NCBI GenBank assembly: GCA_030697175.1
Contig: JAUYQR010000005.1
Span: 1 to 64,000, forward strand
Direction: 5' to 3'
Source of the DNA: Paracoccaceae bacterium
GTDB taxonomy: Bacteria; Pseudomonadota; Alphaproteobacteria; Rhodobacterales; Rhodobacteraceae
DNA length: 64,000 bases
The position numbers and the translations under genes are program-made. Below are positions 49,642 through 58,622 of the stretch, piece by piece. The stretch's first letter is position 1, and every line of letters begins with the position of its first letter. The notes beneath the pieces were generated by a model. It had not been told where the DNA came from and searched no databases. It saw only the letters and a program-made list of their open reading frames with translations.

Positions 49642-50172
49642 CAGAAGCGACGCGGGCCGCATCCGTGCCAGGCTTTGCGTGACCATCCCGGCCAGCACGG
49701 CCTTGACCGCATCGCCCGGCAGAAAGGCGAAGGCCAGATAGCTGGCCTCGGTCAACGATTTTTGCAGGATCAGCGCCATGCCAAGGATGCCGAACACATA
49801 AAGCACCCCGATCCCGCCGATCACTGCGCCCGCAGTGGCCGCGAGGCCCGGTTGCAGGGTGGTCCGCTCCATCACCCAGCCCGCAACGAAGGCGGCAACC
49901 GGAAAGCCCAGGAGAAAGCCGACGGAGGGCGAGGCAAAGACGCCAAGGCCGCCACGCCCGCCAGACAGAAGCGGCAGCCCGGCCGCGACAAGCACCAGGA
50001 ACAGCACCACCGCCAAGGCCCCGCGCCGTGCGCCAAGGACCGTGCCGCACAGCATCACGCCAAGGCTTTGCGCCGTGATCGGCACCCCTGCGGCGAGGTC
50101 GATCTTCGGCACGAGGCCCAGGATTGCGATCAGCGCGGCAAAGAGGGCGATGTGAGTGAGGCTGCGTTCCAA
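49630..50172 (-). CDS. bioY: Biotin ECF transporter S component BioY
   Basis: A 180-residue membrane protein that binds biotin. Six predicted helices. 'LVPKIDLAAGVPITAQSLGVMLCGTVLGARRGALAVVLFLVLVAAGLPLLSGGRGGLGVFASPSVGFLLGFP' is typical BioY. The start is TTG at 50172, preceded by AGGAG at 8 nt and opening 'LERSLTHIALFAALIAI'. The in-frame ATG at 50259 would overlap bioN and add an un-BioY-like leader. It is last in bioM-bioN-bioY. Confidence 0.93.
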   Translation of the reverse strand: MERSLTHIALFAALIAILGLVPKIDLAAGVPITAQSLGVMLCGTVLGARRGALAVVLFLVLVAAGLPLLSGGRGGLGVFASPSVGFLLGFPVAAFVAGWVMERTTLQPGLAATAGAVIGGIGVLYVFGILGMALILQKSLTEASYLAFAFLPGDAVKAVLAGMVTQSLARMRPASLLSRA

Positions 50173-50203
50173 GGGGCGTCTCCTGAGTTTCTGTCTGGCA
50201 CCT

Positions 50204-50806
50204 TTAATCAGCGCCACCGCGCGCGCGCAAGGCGTCTGCGGCGTGGTCCGCGTCGTCAAGGGCGGCGAGGGTGGCGGGCACCAGCACCCGCCAGCGCGCC
50301 GGACGCGGCGACCGGGCGCGCCAGGCGTCGGTGATCCGGTCCATCCGGTCCAGCATCACCGGGATGAAACGCACCACCAATGCCAGCGCCAGCGCCAACC
50401 GGCGCGGGCTGAGGCCAAGGCGGGCGAGGGGGCGGGCCAGCCGTTCGATCACGGCAACCATGTCGGACAGGCGGGTGGTCATCGTCACCAGATTGGCGGC
50501 TGCAACGGCGGCGAGCATCCGCAGGATCACGACCGCGCCCCCGGCAAGATCGCCGGTCCAGCCGTGCCAAAGGCTGACGATCAGCACGAAGGGCCAGAGA
50601 GGCCGCACCATCCGCGCACCGTGCGCGGCGAATGCCGCCCCGCCGAGGCCGAGGTGCACGCCTGCGACGGCAAAGAGCGCCAGCGTCAGCGGCAGCGGCG
50701 AGGCAAGCTGGAACAGAAGAAGCGTCCACAGCGACAGCGCCGCCAGTTTCACCCCGGCGGGCAGGCGATGCGCGGCGGTGTCAACCGGCGAGGTCAGTGT
50801 CAGCAT
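50204..50806 (-). CDS. bioN: Biotin ECF transporter T component BioN
   Basis: A 200-residue energy-coupling membrane protein (CbiQ/BioN family). Helices and the coupling motif 'ITDAWRARSPRPA' (Ala-Arg-Xaa type) plus a C-terminal 'DADHAADALRARGG' match T-components. The ATG at 50806 has GGAGAG 5 nt upstream and lies inside the 3' end of bioM (26-nt overlap). It works with BioM and BioY in biotin uptake. Confidence 0.9.
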   Translation of the reverse strand: MLTLTSPVDTAAHRLPAGVKLAALSLWTLLLFQLASPLPLTLALFAVAGVHLGLGGAAFAAHGARMVRPLWPFVLIVSLWHGWTGDLAGGAVVILRMLAAVAAANLVTMTTRLSDMVAVIERLARPLARLGLSPRRLALALALVVRFIPVMLDRMDRITDAWRARSPRPARWRVLVPATLAALDDADHAADALRARGGAD

Positions 50807-51539
50807 CACGCTCTCCGATGCGGGCCATTTCGGCGCGGAAGGCGGCCAGGACGACGGCGGGTGATCCGTCGGCGGTGATGCGGCCCGCGTCAATCCAGAG
50901 CACGCGGTCGGCGTCGGCCACGGCGGCGGGGTCGTGGCTGATGGTCACCAGACGCTGCGGCAGGGCGGCAAGGCGGCGTGACAGCCGATCCTGCGTCGGC
51001 AGATCAAGGCCCGCGAAGGGTTCGTCCAGCAGGATCGTGCGGGGCTGCATCAAGAGGACCGTCATCAGGCACAGGTAATGCCGCTGGCCCTGGCTGAGGG
51101 CAGAGGTGGGCGCTGGTCCCCAATGCGCCCGGCCCTCGGCGGCAAGGGCCGCGCGGGCGGCGGCGAGGGCGTCTTGCTGGGTGCGGCCTTGCTGGCGCAG
51201 GCCGAAGGCCAGTTCTTCCTCGACCGTGGGAAACAGGATCTGGTGATCGGGGTTCTGGAACAGGATGCCAAGGGCTGCCAGCATGCCCTTGCGGTCGGTC
51301 GCGGGATCAAGGCCGTCGATGCGAACCCGGCCCGCGTCGGGGGCGATCAGCCCGGCGATCAGGCGCAGAAGCGTGGTCTTGCCCGATCCGTTGCGCCCGA
51401 CGATGCCGATGCGCGCCTCGGTCAGGTGCAGGGTCAGGTCATGCAGGATGATGCGTCCCGACAGGGCCACGCGCGCGCGGTCAAGCAATATGCCTGACGA
51501 TGCGGCGTGCGCCGATACGGGGGAAGCGGGGGCGGACAT
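50781..51539 (-). CDS. bioM: Biotin ECF transporter ATPase BioM
   Basis: A 252-residue ABC ATPase. Walker A 'GRNGSGKTTLLRLIAG', Q-loop 'FQNPDHQILFPTVEEELAFGL' (ECF-type), Walker B 'TILLDEPFAGLDLPTQ', H-loop 'TISHDPA'. The signature reads 'LSQGQRHYLCL', with Gln in place of the first Gly of LSGGQ, a change also seen in other BioM/CbiO proteins. First gene of bioMNY. Confidence 0.93.
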   Translation of the reverse strand: MSAPASPVSAHAASSGILLDRARVALSGRIILHDLTLHLTEARIGIVGRNGSGKTTLLRLIAGLIAPDAGRVRIDGLDPATDRKGMLAALGILFQNPDHQILFPTVEEELAFGLRQQGRTQQDALAAARAALAAEGRAHWGPAPTSALSQGQRHYLCLMTVLLMQPRTILLDEPFAGLDLPTQDRLSRRLAALPQRLVTISHDPAAVADADRVLWIDAGRITADGSPAVVLAAFRAEMARIGERDADTDLAG

Positions 51540-51672
51540 GCACGGCCTTTCCGAAAGCTGGCGCCGTTCTAACGGCTGGGGCCAGAACTGGAAAGACGGC
51601 TGTCAATGCTGTTGGGGAAAGGGTCGGGGGGAGTCACGGGGATCGGCACGGTTCGGTCAACTCAAATGGTCG

Positions 51673-51701
51673 CCGGGCCGGGGCTTGCGCCACCGGCCCG
51701 G
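51673..51701 (-). terminator. Hairpin after the glycine-zipper lipoprotein gene
   Basis: A 9-bp stem (CCGGGCCGG / CCGGCCCGG) with an 11-nt loop begins 9 bp past the stop. No U-run, so it is a weak or Rho-assisted terminator. Confidence 0.45.
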
Positions 51702-51709
51702 TCGTCATG

Positions 51710-51970
51710 TCAGCAAGCCGCGATGAAGCGCTTGCCATACTGGTCGCGGTAGTAGCAATTGCCGGCCGTCGTTGCCGGCCCGATCAGGGTCGATGCCGCC
51801 ACGCCAACCGCTGCGCCGATGAGGGCACCCTGGGTGCGATCTTCGCCCGACGACACCGCAGCGCCAACCGCCGCGCCGCCCAATGCGCCAAGGGCGGCAT
51901 TCTGGTCAGAGGTCTGGCAAGCCGCCAGCGAAAGGGCCGCGACAGGAAGAATCAGGTAGAATTTGGTCAT
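51710..51970 (-). CDS. Glycine-zipper lipoprotein (SlyB/Rick_17kDa-like)
   Basis: An 86-residue outer-membrane lipoprotein. Lipobox 'LSLAAC' at about residue 18, then a glycine-zipper segment 'ALGALGGAAVGAAVSSGEDRTQGALIGAAVGVAAS' (about 27-62) and a C-terminal 'NCYYRDQYGKRFIAAC' with two Cys. Probably an envelope integrity protein. Start chosen at 51970, where the signal begins. Confidence 0.82.
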   Translation of the reverse strand: MTKFYLILPVAALSLAACQTSDQNAALGALGGAAVGAAVSSGEDRTQGALIGAAVGVAASTLIGPATTAGNCYYRDQYGKRFIAAC

Positions 51971-52120
51971 GTGTGCCTCCAGGCAATAGGTCCGCGCTGC
52001 AGCAGCAACGCATGTCGCGCGGGTTGGTTCCACCTCGGGGCGGCTTAATCAGCGTAAAGCCGCACCAGCGAAGCGAGCATTTCGGCGAAAGCCAGCCAAT
52101 TTCAGGCGGGCGCGACGGGG

Positions 52121-52163
52121 TTTGGCCAAAACCAAGGCCCGGTGCCGCGCACCGGGGCTTGGT
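52121..52163 (-). terminator. Terminator of gabT
   Basis: A 15-bp stem with one mismatch (ACCAAGGCCCGGTGC / GCACCGGGGCTTGGT), 3-nt loop, followed on the minus strand by GGTTTTGG. It begins 16 bp past the gabT stop. Confidence 0.75.
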
Positions 52164-52178
52164 CTGGGGGATGGACTT

Positions 52179-53459
52179 TCAGGAAGTGGTGCGCGCGGCG
52201 GCGACCGATTCTTCCAGGATGCCCATCGCTTCGGCGAAATGCGCATCCGGAATGGTGATCGGCGCGAGGAACCGGATCACGTTGCCGTAGACGCCGCAGG
52301 TCAGCAGGATCAGGCCGCGTTTCAACGCCTCCATCCGGATGCGGTTGGTCAGGCCCGCGTCCGGTTCGTGGGTCGCCGGGTTGGCGAATTCGACGGCGAC
52401 CATGAAGCCCGGGCCGCGGATGTCGCTGATTTCCGGCGTGACCGAGCGGATCGCCTCAAGCCGCTGTTTCAGGCGGCCACCAAGGTCATTGGCGCGGGCG
52501 CAGAGGTCTTCTTCCTCGATCACGTCCAGAACGGCGTTCGCGGCGGCGATGCCCAGCGGGTTGCCACCATAGGTGCCGCCAAGCCCGCCGGGGTGGGCCG
52601 CATCCATCAGCTCGGCCCGGCCGGTGACGGCGGCAAGCGGCAGGCCACCGGCAAGGCCCTTGGCCATCGTGGTCAGGTCAGCGGCCACATCGTAGCCGTG
52701 CATCGCAAAGAGGTTGCCGGTGCGGGCAAAGCCGGTCTGCACCTCGTCGGCGATCATCACGATGCCATGTTCGTCACACAGCTTGCGGATCGCGCGCACC
52801 AGTTCCTTTGGCGCGGGGTAGAAGCCGCCTTCGCCCTGAACCGGTTCAAAGATGATCGCGGCGACACGGGCGGGGTCGAGGTCGGCCTTGAACAGTTTGG
52901 TGATGCCCGCCATCGCGTCTTCGGTGGTGATCTTGTGGATCTCTTGCGGGAAGGGGACGTGCCAGACATCCGGCATCATCGCGCCGAAGCCCTTCTTGTA
53001 GGGTTCGACCTTGCCGGTCAGCGACATGCCCATGAAGGTCCGGCCGTGGAAGGCGCCGCCAAAGGCGATCACGCCGTTGCGGCCGGTGGCGATGCGGGCG
53101 ATCTTGACCGCGTTTTCGCAGGCCTCGGCGCCGGTGGTGACGAAGATCGTCTTCTTCTGGAAATCACCCGGAACAGCGGCGTTCAGGCGTTCGGCGAGGC
53201 GGATGTAGGATTCGTAAGGCAGCACCTGATGGCAGGTGTGGGTGAAGCGCGACATCTGTTCTGCAACCGCGGCCATGATGCGCGGGTGGCAATGGCCGGT
53301 GTTCACGACCGCGATTCCGGCGGCAAAGTCGATGTAACGGTTGCCCTCGATATCCCAGATTTCGGAGTTGAGCGCCCGGTCGGCGTAGATCTGCGTCATC
53401 ATGCCGACCCCGCGCGAGATGGCTTGGTCGCGGCGCTTGGCAACTTCGGCGTTCAGCAT
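52179..53459 (-). CDS. gabT: 4-aminobutyrate--2-oxoglutarate transaminase
   Basis: A 426-residue class III PLP aminotransferase. 'FVTTGAEACENAVKIAR' (phosphate cup), 'AFHGRTFMGMSLTGK', 'IFEPVQGEGGFYPAP', 'IADEVQTGFARTGN' and PLP Lys in 'DLTTMAKGLAGG'. GGGAG precedes the ATG at 53459. It makes succinate semialdehyde from GABA. No gabD is adjacent. Confidence 0.93.
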   Translation of the reverse strand: MLNAEVAKRRDQAISRGVGMMTQIYADRALNSEIWDIEGNRYIDFAAGIAVVNTGHCHPRIMAAVAEQMSRFTHTCHQVLPYESYIRLAERLNAAVPGDFQKKTIFVTTGAEACENAVKIARIATGRNGVIAFGGAFHGRTFMGMSLTGKVEPYKKGFGAMMPDVWHVPFPQEIHKITTEDAMAGITKLFKADLDPARVAAIIFEPVQGEGGFYPAPKELVRAIRKLCDEHGIVMIADEVQTGFARTGNLFAMHGYDVAADLTTMAKGLAGGLPLAAVTGRAELMDAAHPGGLGGTYGGNPLGIAAANAVLDVIEEEDLCARANDLGGRLKQRLEAIRSVTPEISDIRGPGFMVAVEFANPATHEPDAGLTNRIRMEALKRGLILLTCGVYGNVIRFLAPITIPDAHFAEAMGILEESVAAARTTS

Positions 53460-53646
53460 GGTCGTGCTCCCTGATGGTGTCCTTGCCATTTGATCAAATA
53501 ATGCGGGCGGGTTCAATGCCGATGATGCGCCTGTGGCAGGATGTGGGAGCCTCCGGCGGGAGTATTTTTGAAAAGCGCAAATCGGGATTCAGGTTTCGTT
53601 AACCCTGGTCGGTGCAGGCTTGGGTCTGGATCTGGCGAGGGGCGAA

Positions 53647-54780
53647 ATGGCGGATGGTCAGCTTTTTGCGGGCGCTGTGACCGAGGCGGAGCGGCTGGAC
53701 TGGCTGCGCCTGATCCGGTCGCGCCGGGTGGGGGCGGTGACGTTCCACCGTTTGATCGGCGAACATGGCTCGGCGGGGGCGGCGCTTGCGGCACTGCCCG
53801 AGATCGCGCGCGCCGCAGGGGTCGAGGGCTATGCCGTCTGCCCGGTCGAGGTGGCGGCGGCGGAGGTGCGGGCGGCCAGGCAGAAGGGCGCGCGGATGCT
53901 GTGCCACGGTGAGGCCGGCTATCCGGTTGCGCTGATGGATCTGGCCGATGCGCCGCCGCTGTTGTGGGCCATTGGCGATGTGGCGCTGCTGCACCGGCCG
54001 ATGGTGGCGATGGTCGGGGCGCGCAACGCCTCGTCGCTTGGGGTGCGGATGGCGCGGCGGCTGGCCGAAGGGCTGGCGCAGGCGGGGCAGGTGGTGGTGT
54101 CCGGACTTGCACGCGGCATCGACGCCGAGGCGCATCGCGCGGCACTGGCGACCGGCACCGTGGCGGTCATGGCGGGCGGGGTGGATGTGGTCTATCCGGC
54201 GGAAAATGCCGCCCTGCACGCCGAGATTGCCGGGGCCGGATGCCTGGTGTCGGAGCAGCCTATGGGGATGGAACCGCAGGCGCGGCATTTCCCGTTGCGC
54301 AACCGGATCGTGTCGGGGCTGGCGCGGGCGGTGATCGTGGTCGAGGCGGCGGCGCGGTCGGGCAGCCTGATCACCGCGCGTACCGCACTTGATCAGGGGC
54401 GCGACGTGATGGCGGTGCCGGGGCATCCGTTCGATGCGCGGGCCTCGGGGTGCAACATGCTGATCCGCGATGGGGCTACGCTGGTGCGCGGCGCGCAGGA
54501 TGTGCTTGAGGTGATCGGGGCGGCCATGCGGTTGGCCGAGGCTCCTGTGCCGCGGCCTGCGCCGCTGCCCGGCCCGGCGCCAGTGCAGCGCAGCCTGAAG
54601 GAGATGAGCGTTCTGCACGACATGATCCTGTCGCGGCTTGGCCCTTCGCCCGTGGCGGAGGATCAGCTGGTGCGCGATCTTGCCATCACCTCGGCCCAGC
54701 TTGCGCCCGAGCTTCTGACGCTGGAACTGGACGGTCGCGTGCTGCGCCAACCGGGAGGGTTGTTGTCGCGCGCGGACTGA
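53647..54780 (+). CDS. dprA: DNA-processing protein DprA
   Basis: A 377-residue protein that loads RecA on incoming single-stranded DNA during transformation. N-terminal SAM-like domain (about 1-80), Rossmann-fold DprA core (about 85-295, 'MVAMVGARNASSLGVRMARRLAEGLAQAG', 'VSGLARGIDAEAHRAAL', 'RHFPLRNRIVSGLARAVIVVEAAARSGSLITA') and a C-terminal winged-helix (about 320-377). Located just before topA, the common dprA-topA order. Confidence 0.95.
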   Translation: MADGQLFAGAVTEAERLDWLRLIRSRRVGAVTFHRLIGEHGSAGAALAALPEIARAAGVEGYAVCPVEVAAAEVRAARQKGARMLCHGEAGYPVALMDLADAPPLLWAIGDVALLHRPMVAMVGARNASSLGVRMARRLAEGLAQAGQVVVSGLARGIDAEAHRAALATGTVAVMAGGVDVVYPAENAALHAEIAGAGCLVSEQPMGMEPQARHFPLRNRIVSGLARAVIVVEAAARSGSLITARTALDQGRDVMAVPGHPFDARASGCNMLIRDGATLVRGAQDVLEVIGAAMRLAEAPVPRPAPLPGPAPVQRSLKEMSVLHDMILSRLGPSPVAEDQLVRDLAITSAQLAPELLTLELDGRVLRQPGGLLSRAD

Positions 54781-54872
54781 GAAAGGCGGTCCCGTGGCGC
54801 GCCGGTTGACAATCGCGACGCTTGGCCCCCATGTTGCCGCGCCATTCGGGCGGCCTTGGGAGAACGGATTTC

Positions 54873-57497
54873 ATGCCAGTAGTTGTTGTCGAGTCGCCCG
54901 CCAAAGCCAAGACCATCAACAAGTATCTTGGCCCGGATTACACGGTTCTGGCCTCATACGGCCATGTCCGCGACCTGCCGCCAAAGGATGGCTCGGTCAA
55001 CCCGGACGATGGGTTTGCAATGACCTGGGAGGTGGCGGCGGACAGCCGCAAGCATGTCAAGGCGATCACGGAGGCCCTGAAGACCGACGATCACCTGATC
55101 CTTGCAACCGACCCCGACCGCGAGGGCGAGGCGATTTCCTGGCACTTGCAGGAGGCGCTGGCGTCGAGCCTGAAGAAGGGCAAGACGGTCAGCCGCGTCA
55201 CCTTCAACGCGATCACCAAGGATGCGGTGACCGAGGCGATGAAGAACCCGCGTCAGGTCGACAAGCCCTTGGTGGAGGCGTATCTCGCCCGCCGCGCGCT
55301 GGATTATCTGGTGGGCTTCACCCTGTCGCCGGTCCTGTGGCGCAAGCTGCCGGGCGCGAAATCGGCGGGGCGGGTGCAATCGGTCTGCCTGCGGCTGATC
55401 GTGGAGCGGGAGCAGGAGATCGAGGCGTTCCGGGCGCGCGAATTCTGGACGGTGACAGCGGTGCTGGTCACCCCGCGCGGCCAGGAATTCGAGGCGCGGC
55501 TGACGGTTCTTGGGGCCAAGAAGCTGGACAAGTTCGACCTGCCAACCGCCGAGTCGGCGGAACTGGCGGTGCATGCCGTCACCTCGCGCCCGCTGTCGGT
55601 GACGGCGGTCGAGGCGAAACCGGCCAGCCGCAACCCCTATGCGCCGTTCATGACCTCGACCTTGCAGCAGGAAGCCAGCCGCAAGTTCGGCATGGGCGCC
55701 AAGCAGTGCATGTCGGCGGCGCAGCGGCTTTATGAGGCGGGTCTGATCACCTATATGCGGACCGACGGCATCGACATGGCGCCTGAGGCGGTGATGGCGG
55801 CCCGGGCGGAAATCACCCAGCGGTTCGGGGCGGCCTATGTGCCGGACAGCCCCCGGATGTACAAGAACAAGGCCAAGAACGCGCAGGAAGCGCATGAATG
55901 CATCCGGCCCACGGACATGTCGGCGGCGCCCGAAAAGCTGCGGCTGGCCGATCCTGACCAGCGCAAGCTTTACGACCTGATCTGGAAACGCACCATCGCC
56001 AGCCAGATGTCGGCGGCGCGGATGGAGCGGACAGTGGTCGACGTCGCCTCGCCCGACGGGCAGGTGGTGCTGCGGGCGAATGGGCAGGTGGTGCTGTTCG
56101 ACGGCTTCCTCAAGGTCTATGACGAGGGCCGCGACGAGGAAGGCGACGACGAGGGCCGCCTGCCGCAGATCATGCAAGGTGAGGCGGTCGAGAAGCGGTC
56201 GGTGACGCCTTCGCAAAGCTTCACCCAGCCGCCGCCACGCTATACCGAAGCGACGCTGGTCAAGCGGATGGAGGAGTTGGGGATCGGGCGGCCGTCGACT
56301 TATGCCTCGGTCCTGACCACGATTGTTGACCGGGAATATGTGCGCAAGGACAAGAACCGCCTGATCCCGGAAGACAAGGGGCGGCTGGTGACGGCGTTCC
56401 TGACCAACTATTTCCGCAAGTATGTGGAGTATGACTTCACCGCCGATCTTGAGACGGAACTGGATGACGTTTCGGCCGGGGATCGCGACTACAAGGACGT
56501 GCTGACCCGGTTCTGGCGTGATTTCTCGGCGGCGATCGCCGAGACGGCGGATCTGCGGATCGGTGAGGTTCTGACCAAGATCGACGAATTCCTCGCGCCG
56601 CATCTTTATCCATTGCGCGAGGATGGGTCGGACCCGCGGATCTGTCAGGTCTGCGGCACCGGGCGGTTGCACCTGAAGACCTCGCGGTCGGGAGGGGCGT
56701 TCATCGGCTGCGGGAACTACCCGGAGTGCCGGTATACGCGGCCGATCTCGGGCGGTGAGGATCAGGGCGGCGTCGATGGCAAGGTCCTGGGCGAAGATGC
56801 GGACGGCAATCCGATCTCGATCCGCACCGGGCGGTTCGGACAATATGTCCAGCGCGGCGAGGCGACCGAGGCGCAGCCGAAGCCGGACCGGGCAAGCCTG
56901 CCGAAGGGCTGGTCGGCGGAGAGCCTGACGCTGGAGCGGGCGTTGGAGCTGTTGTCGTTACCGCGTCAGGTTGGCTTGCATCCGGAGGATGGGCTGCCGG
57001 TAGAGGCGGCGATCGGGCGCTTCGGGCCTTATGTGAAGCACGGGTCGGTCTATGCCAACCTGCCCGATGTGGAGGAGGTCTTTAGCATCGGGATGAACCG
57101 GGCGGTGGAGGTTCTGGCGCAAAAGGCGGCGGGGCGGCGCGGGGGGGCGGCGCCGGCGGGGCCGTTGAAGGTGCTGGGGACGCATCCGGATGGGGGCGAG
57201 GTTCAGGTGATGCCCGGCAAATACGGGCCTTACGTGAAGTGGGGCAAGGTCAACGCGACGCTGCCGAAGGAGATGGACCCGGAGGCGGTGACGCTGGACG
57301 AGGCGCTGGTGCTTGTGGCCGAGAAGGCGGGCAAGAACGGGGCCAAGAAGAAGGCCGCGCCGAAGAAGGTGGCGGTGAAGAAGGAAGCCGGGGCCAAGCC
57401 TGTGGTGAAGAAGGCGGCGGCGAAGACGGCGGGCGCAAAGAACCCTGCCGCCAGACAGGCGGCCGCGAAAACGCCTGCGGCGAAGAAGGCAGGGTGA
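54873..57497 (+). CDS. topA: DNA topoisomerase I
   Basis: An 874-residue type IA topoisomerase that relaxes negative supercoils. Toprim domain (1-130, 'VVVESPAKAKTINKYLG', 'DPDREGEAI'), catalytic Tyr in 'GLITYMRTDGID' (about 295), and one zinc-ribbon ('CQVCGTGRLHLKTSRSGG' ... 'CGNYPEC', about 590-625). Two to three topo C-terminal repeats follow ('GRFGQYVQRG', 'GRFGPYVKHG', 'GKYGPYVKWG'). The last 50 residues are a Lys/Ala-rich histone H1-like tail. GGGAGAAC precedes the ATG. Confidence 0.96.
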   Translation: MPVVVVESPAKAKTINKYLGPDYTVLASYGHVRDLPPKDGSVNPDDGFAMTWEVAADSRKHVKAITEALKTDDHLILATDPDREGEAISWHLQEALASSLKKGKTVSRVTFNAITKDAVTEAMKNPRQVDKPLVEAYLARRALDYLVGFTLSPVLWRKLPGAKSAGRVQSVCLRLIVEREQEIEAFRAREFWTVTAVLVTPRGQEFEARLTVLGAKKLDKFDLPTAESAELAVHAVTSRPLSVTAVEAKPASRNPYAPFMTSTLQQEASRKFGMGAKQCMSAAQRLYEAGLITYMRTDGIDMAPEAVMAARAEITQRFGAAYVPDSPRMYKNKAKNAQEAHECIRPTDMSAAPEKLRLADPDQRKLYDLIWKRTIASQMSAARMERTVVDVASPDGQVVLRANGQVVLFDGFLKVYDEGRDEEGDDEGRLPQIMQGEAVEKRSVTPSQSFTQPPPRYTEATLVKRMEELGIGRPSTYASVLTTIVDREYVRKDKNRLIPEDKGRLVTAFLTNYFRKYVEYDFTADLETELDDVSAGDRDYKDVLTRFWRDFSAAIAETADLRIGEVLTKIDEFLAPHLYPLREDGSDPRICQVCGTGRLHLKTSRSGGAFIGCGNYPECRYTRPISGGEDQGGVDGKVLGEDADGNPISIRTGRFGQYVQRGEATEAQPKPDRASLPKGWSAESLTLERALELLSLPRQVGLHPEDGLPVEAAIGRFGPYVKHGSVYANLPDVEEVFSIGMNRAVEVLAQKAAGRRGGAAPAGPLKVLGTHPDGGEVQVMPGKYGPYVKWGKVNATLPKEMDPEAVTLDEALVLVAEKAGKNGAKKKAAPKKVAVKKEAGAKPVVKKAAAKTAGAKNPAARQAAAKTPAAKKAG

Positions 57498-57500
57498 GGC

Positions 57501-57519
57501 GTGTCCCACGGTGGGACAC
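57501..57519. terminator. Inverted repeat between topA and choV
   Basis: GTGTCCCACGGTGGGACAC is a 9-bp inverted repeat around a single base, 4 bp past the topA stop, in a convergent gap. There is no U-run. Possible hairpin terminator for topA. Confidence 0.4.
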
Positions 57520-57578
57520 CCTGAGGCATGACGCATTATCAACGGCTTGTGGGGCGACGTTAACCCGGTGTTAGGGTT

Positions 57579-58622
57579 TCAGCCGCGCGGATTGAGCAGT
57601 TTCGCCATCAGCCCGGCAGTGCGGATCAGGCCGAGGTTGCGGCCGTTTTCCTGCACCACCATCTCGGTCACGCCGCCCGACATCATCGCCATCACATCCT
57701 TCACCGGCATTTCCGCGTCGATCGCGCGGGCGCCGGGGCTGGTGCCGGTTTCCATCACGTCGCGGGCCGTCAACACCGACAGCGGGTTCATGTGGGCCAC
57801 GAAATCGGCGACGTAGTCGCTGATCGGGTTGGCGATGATCTCGCGCGCGGTGCCGCATTGCACGATGCGGCCACCCTCCATCAGGGCGATGCGGTTGCCG
57901 ATCTTGAACGCCTCGTCCAGATCGTGGCTGACGAAGATGATGGTGCGCTTCAGCTTGGCTTGCAGATCGAGAAGTTCGTCCTGCAGTTTCGAGCGGATCA
58001 GCGGATCGAGCGCCGAGAAGGGTTCGTCCATCAGCAGGATCGGCGCGTCGGTGACGAAGGCGCGGGCAAGGCCGACGCGCTGCTGCATCCCGCCCGACAG
58101 GTCGCCCACCTTGCGGTCGGCCCATTGCGTGAGGTTCACCAGGGCCAGTTGTTCGTCCACCTTGGCGCGGCGCTGGTCGGGGCTTTGGCCCGCCAGTTCC
58201 AGCCCGAGGCCGACGTTCTCGCGCACCGTGCGCCACGGCAGAAGGCCGAACTGCTGGAACACCATCGCGATACATTCGCGCCGGACCTTCAGAAGATCGG
58301 CGGTGGAGCAGGTGGTGACGTTCGACGTCCAGTTGCCATCGTTGATGGTGACCGAGCCGCGCACCACCGGGTTCAACCCGTTGACCGCGCGCAGAAGCGT
58401 GGATTTGCCCGAGCCTGAGAGGCCCATCAGCACCAGAATCTCGCCCTTGGCCACGGTCAGCGAACAATCGTGGACGCCGAGGATCTGGCCCGTGCGGGTC
58501 TGGATTTCCGACCGGCTGAGGCCTTGGTCCATCAGGGGCAGGGCGCGGTCGGGCTGGTCACCGAACACTATCGACACGCGGTCGAAGATCACGGCTGGCT
58601 TTTCGCTGGCGGTATCTGTCAT
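57579..58622 (-). CDS. choV: Choline ABC transporter ATP-binding protein ChoV
   Basis: A 347-residue ProV-type ATPase. Walker A 'GLSGSGKSTLLRAVNG', signature 'LSGGMQQRVGLARAF', Walker B 'ILLMDEPFSALDPLIR', H-loop 'VSHDLDEAFKI'. An N-terminal extension includes 'QTRTGQILGVHDCSLTVAKGEIL'. The C-terminus is a single CBS-like half ('EMPVKDVMAMMSGGVTEMVVQENG'). Overlaps choW by 4 nt. Powers high-affinity choline uptake. Confidence 0.93.
   Translation of the reverse strand: MTDTASEKPAVIFDRVSIVFGDQPDRALPLMDQGLSRSEIQTRTGQILGVHDCSLTVAKGEILVLMGLSGSGKSTLLRAVNGLNPVVRGSVTINDGNWTSNVTTCSTADLLKVRRECIAMVFQQFGLLPWRTVRENVGLGLELAGQSPDQRRAKVDEQLALVNLTQWADRKVGDLSGGMQQRVGLARAFVTDAPILLMDEPFSALDPLIRSKLQDELLDLQAKLKRTIIFVSHDLDEAFKIGNRIALMEGGRIVQCGTAREIIANPISDYVADFVAHMNPLSVLTARDVMETGTSPGARAIDAEMPVKDVMAMMSGGVTEMVVQENGRNLGLIRTAGLMAKLLNPRG

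Noticed and set aside
54954-56843. Long minus-strand frame opposite topA
   Set aside because: Low-complexity Arg/Pro/His translation with no motifs. topA on the plus strand is a full and well-conserved gene.
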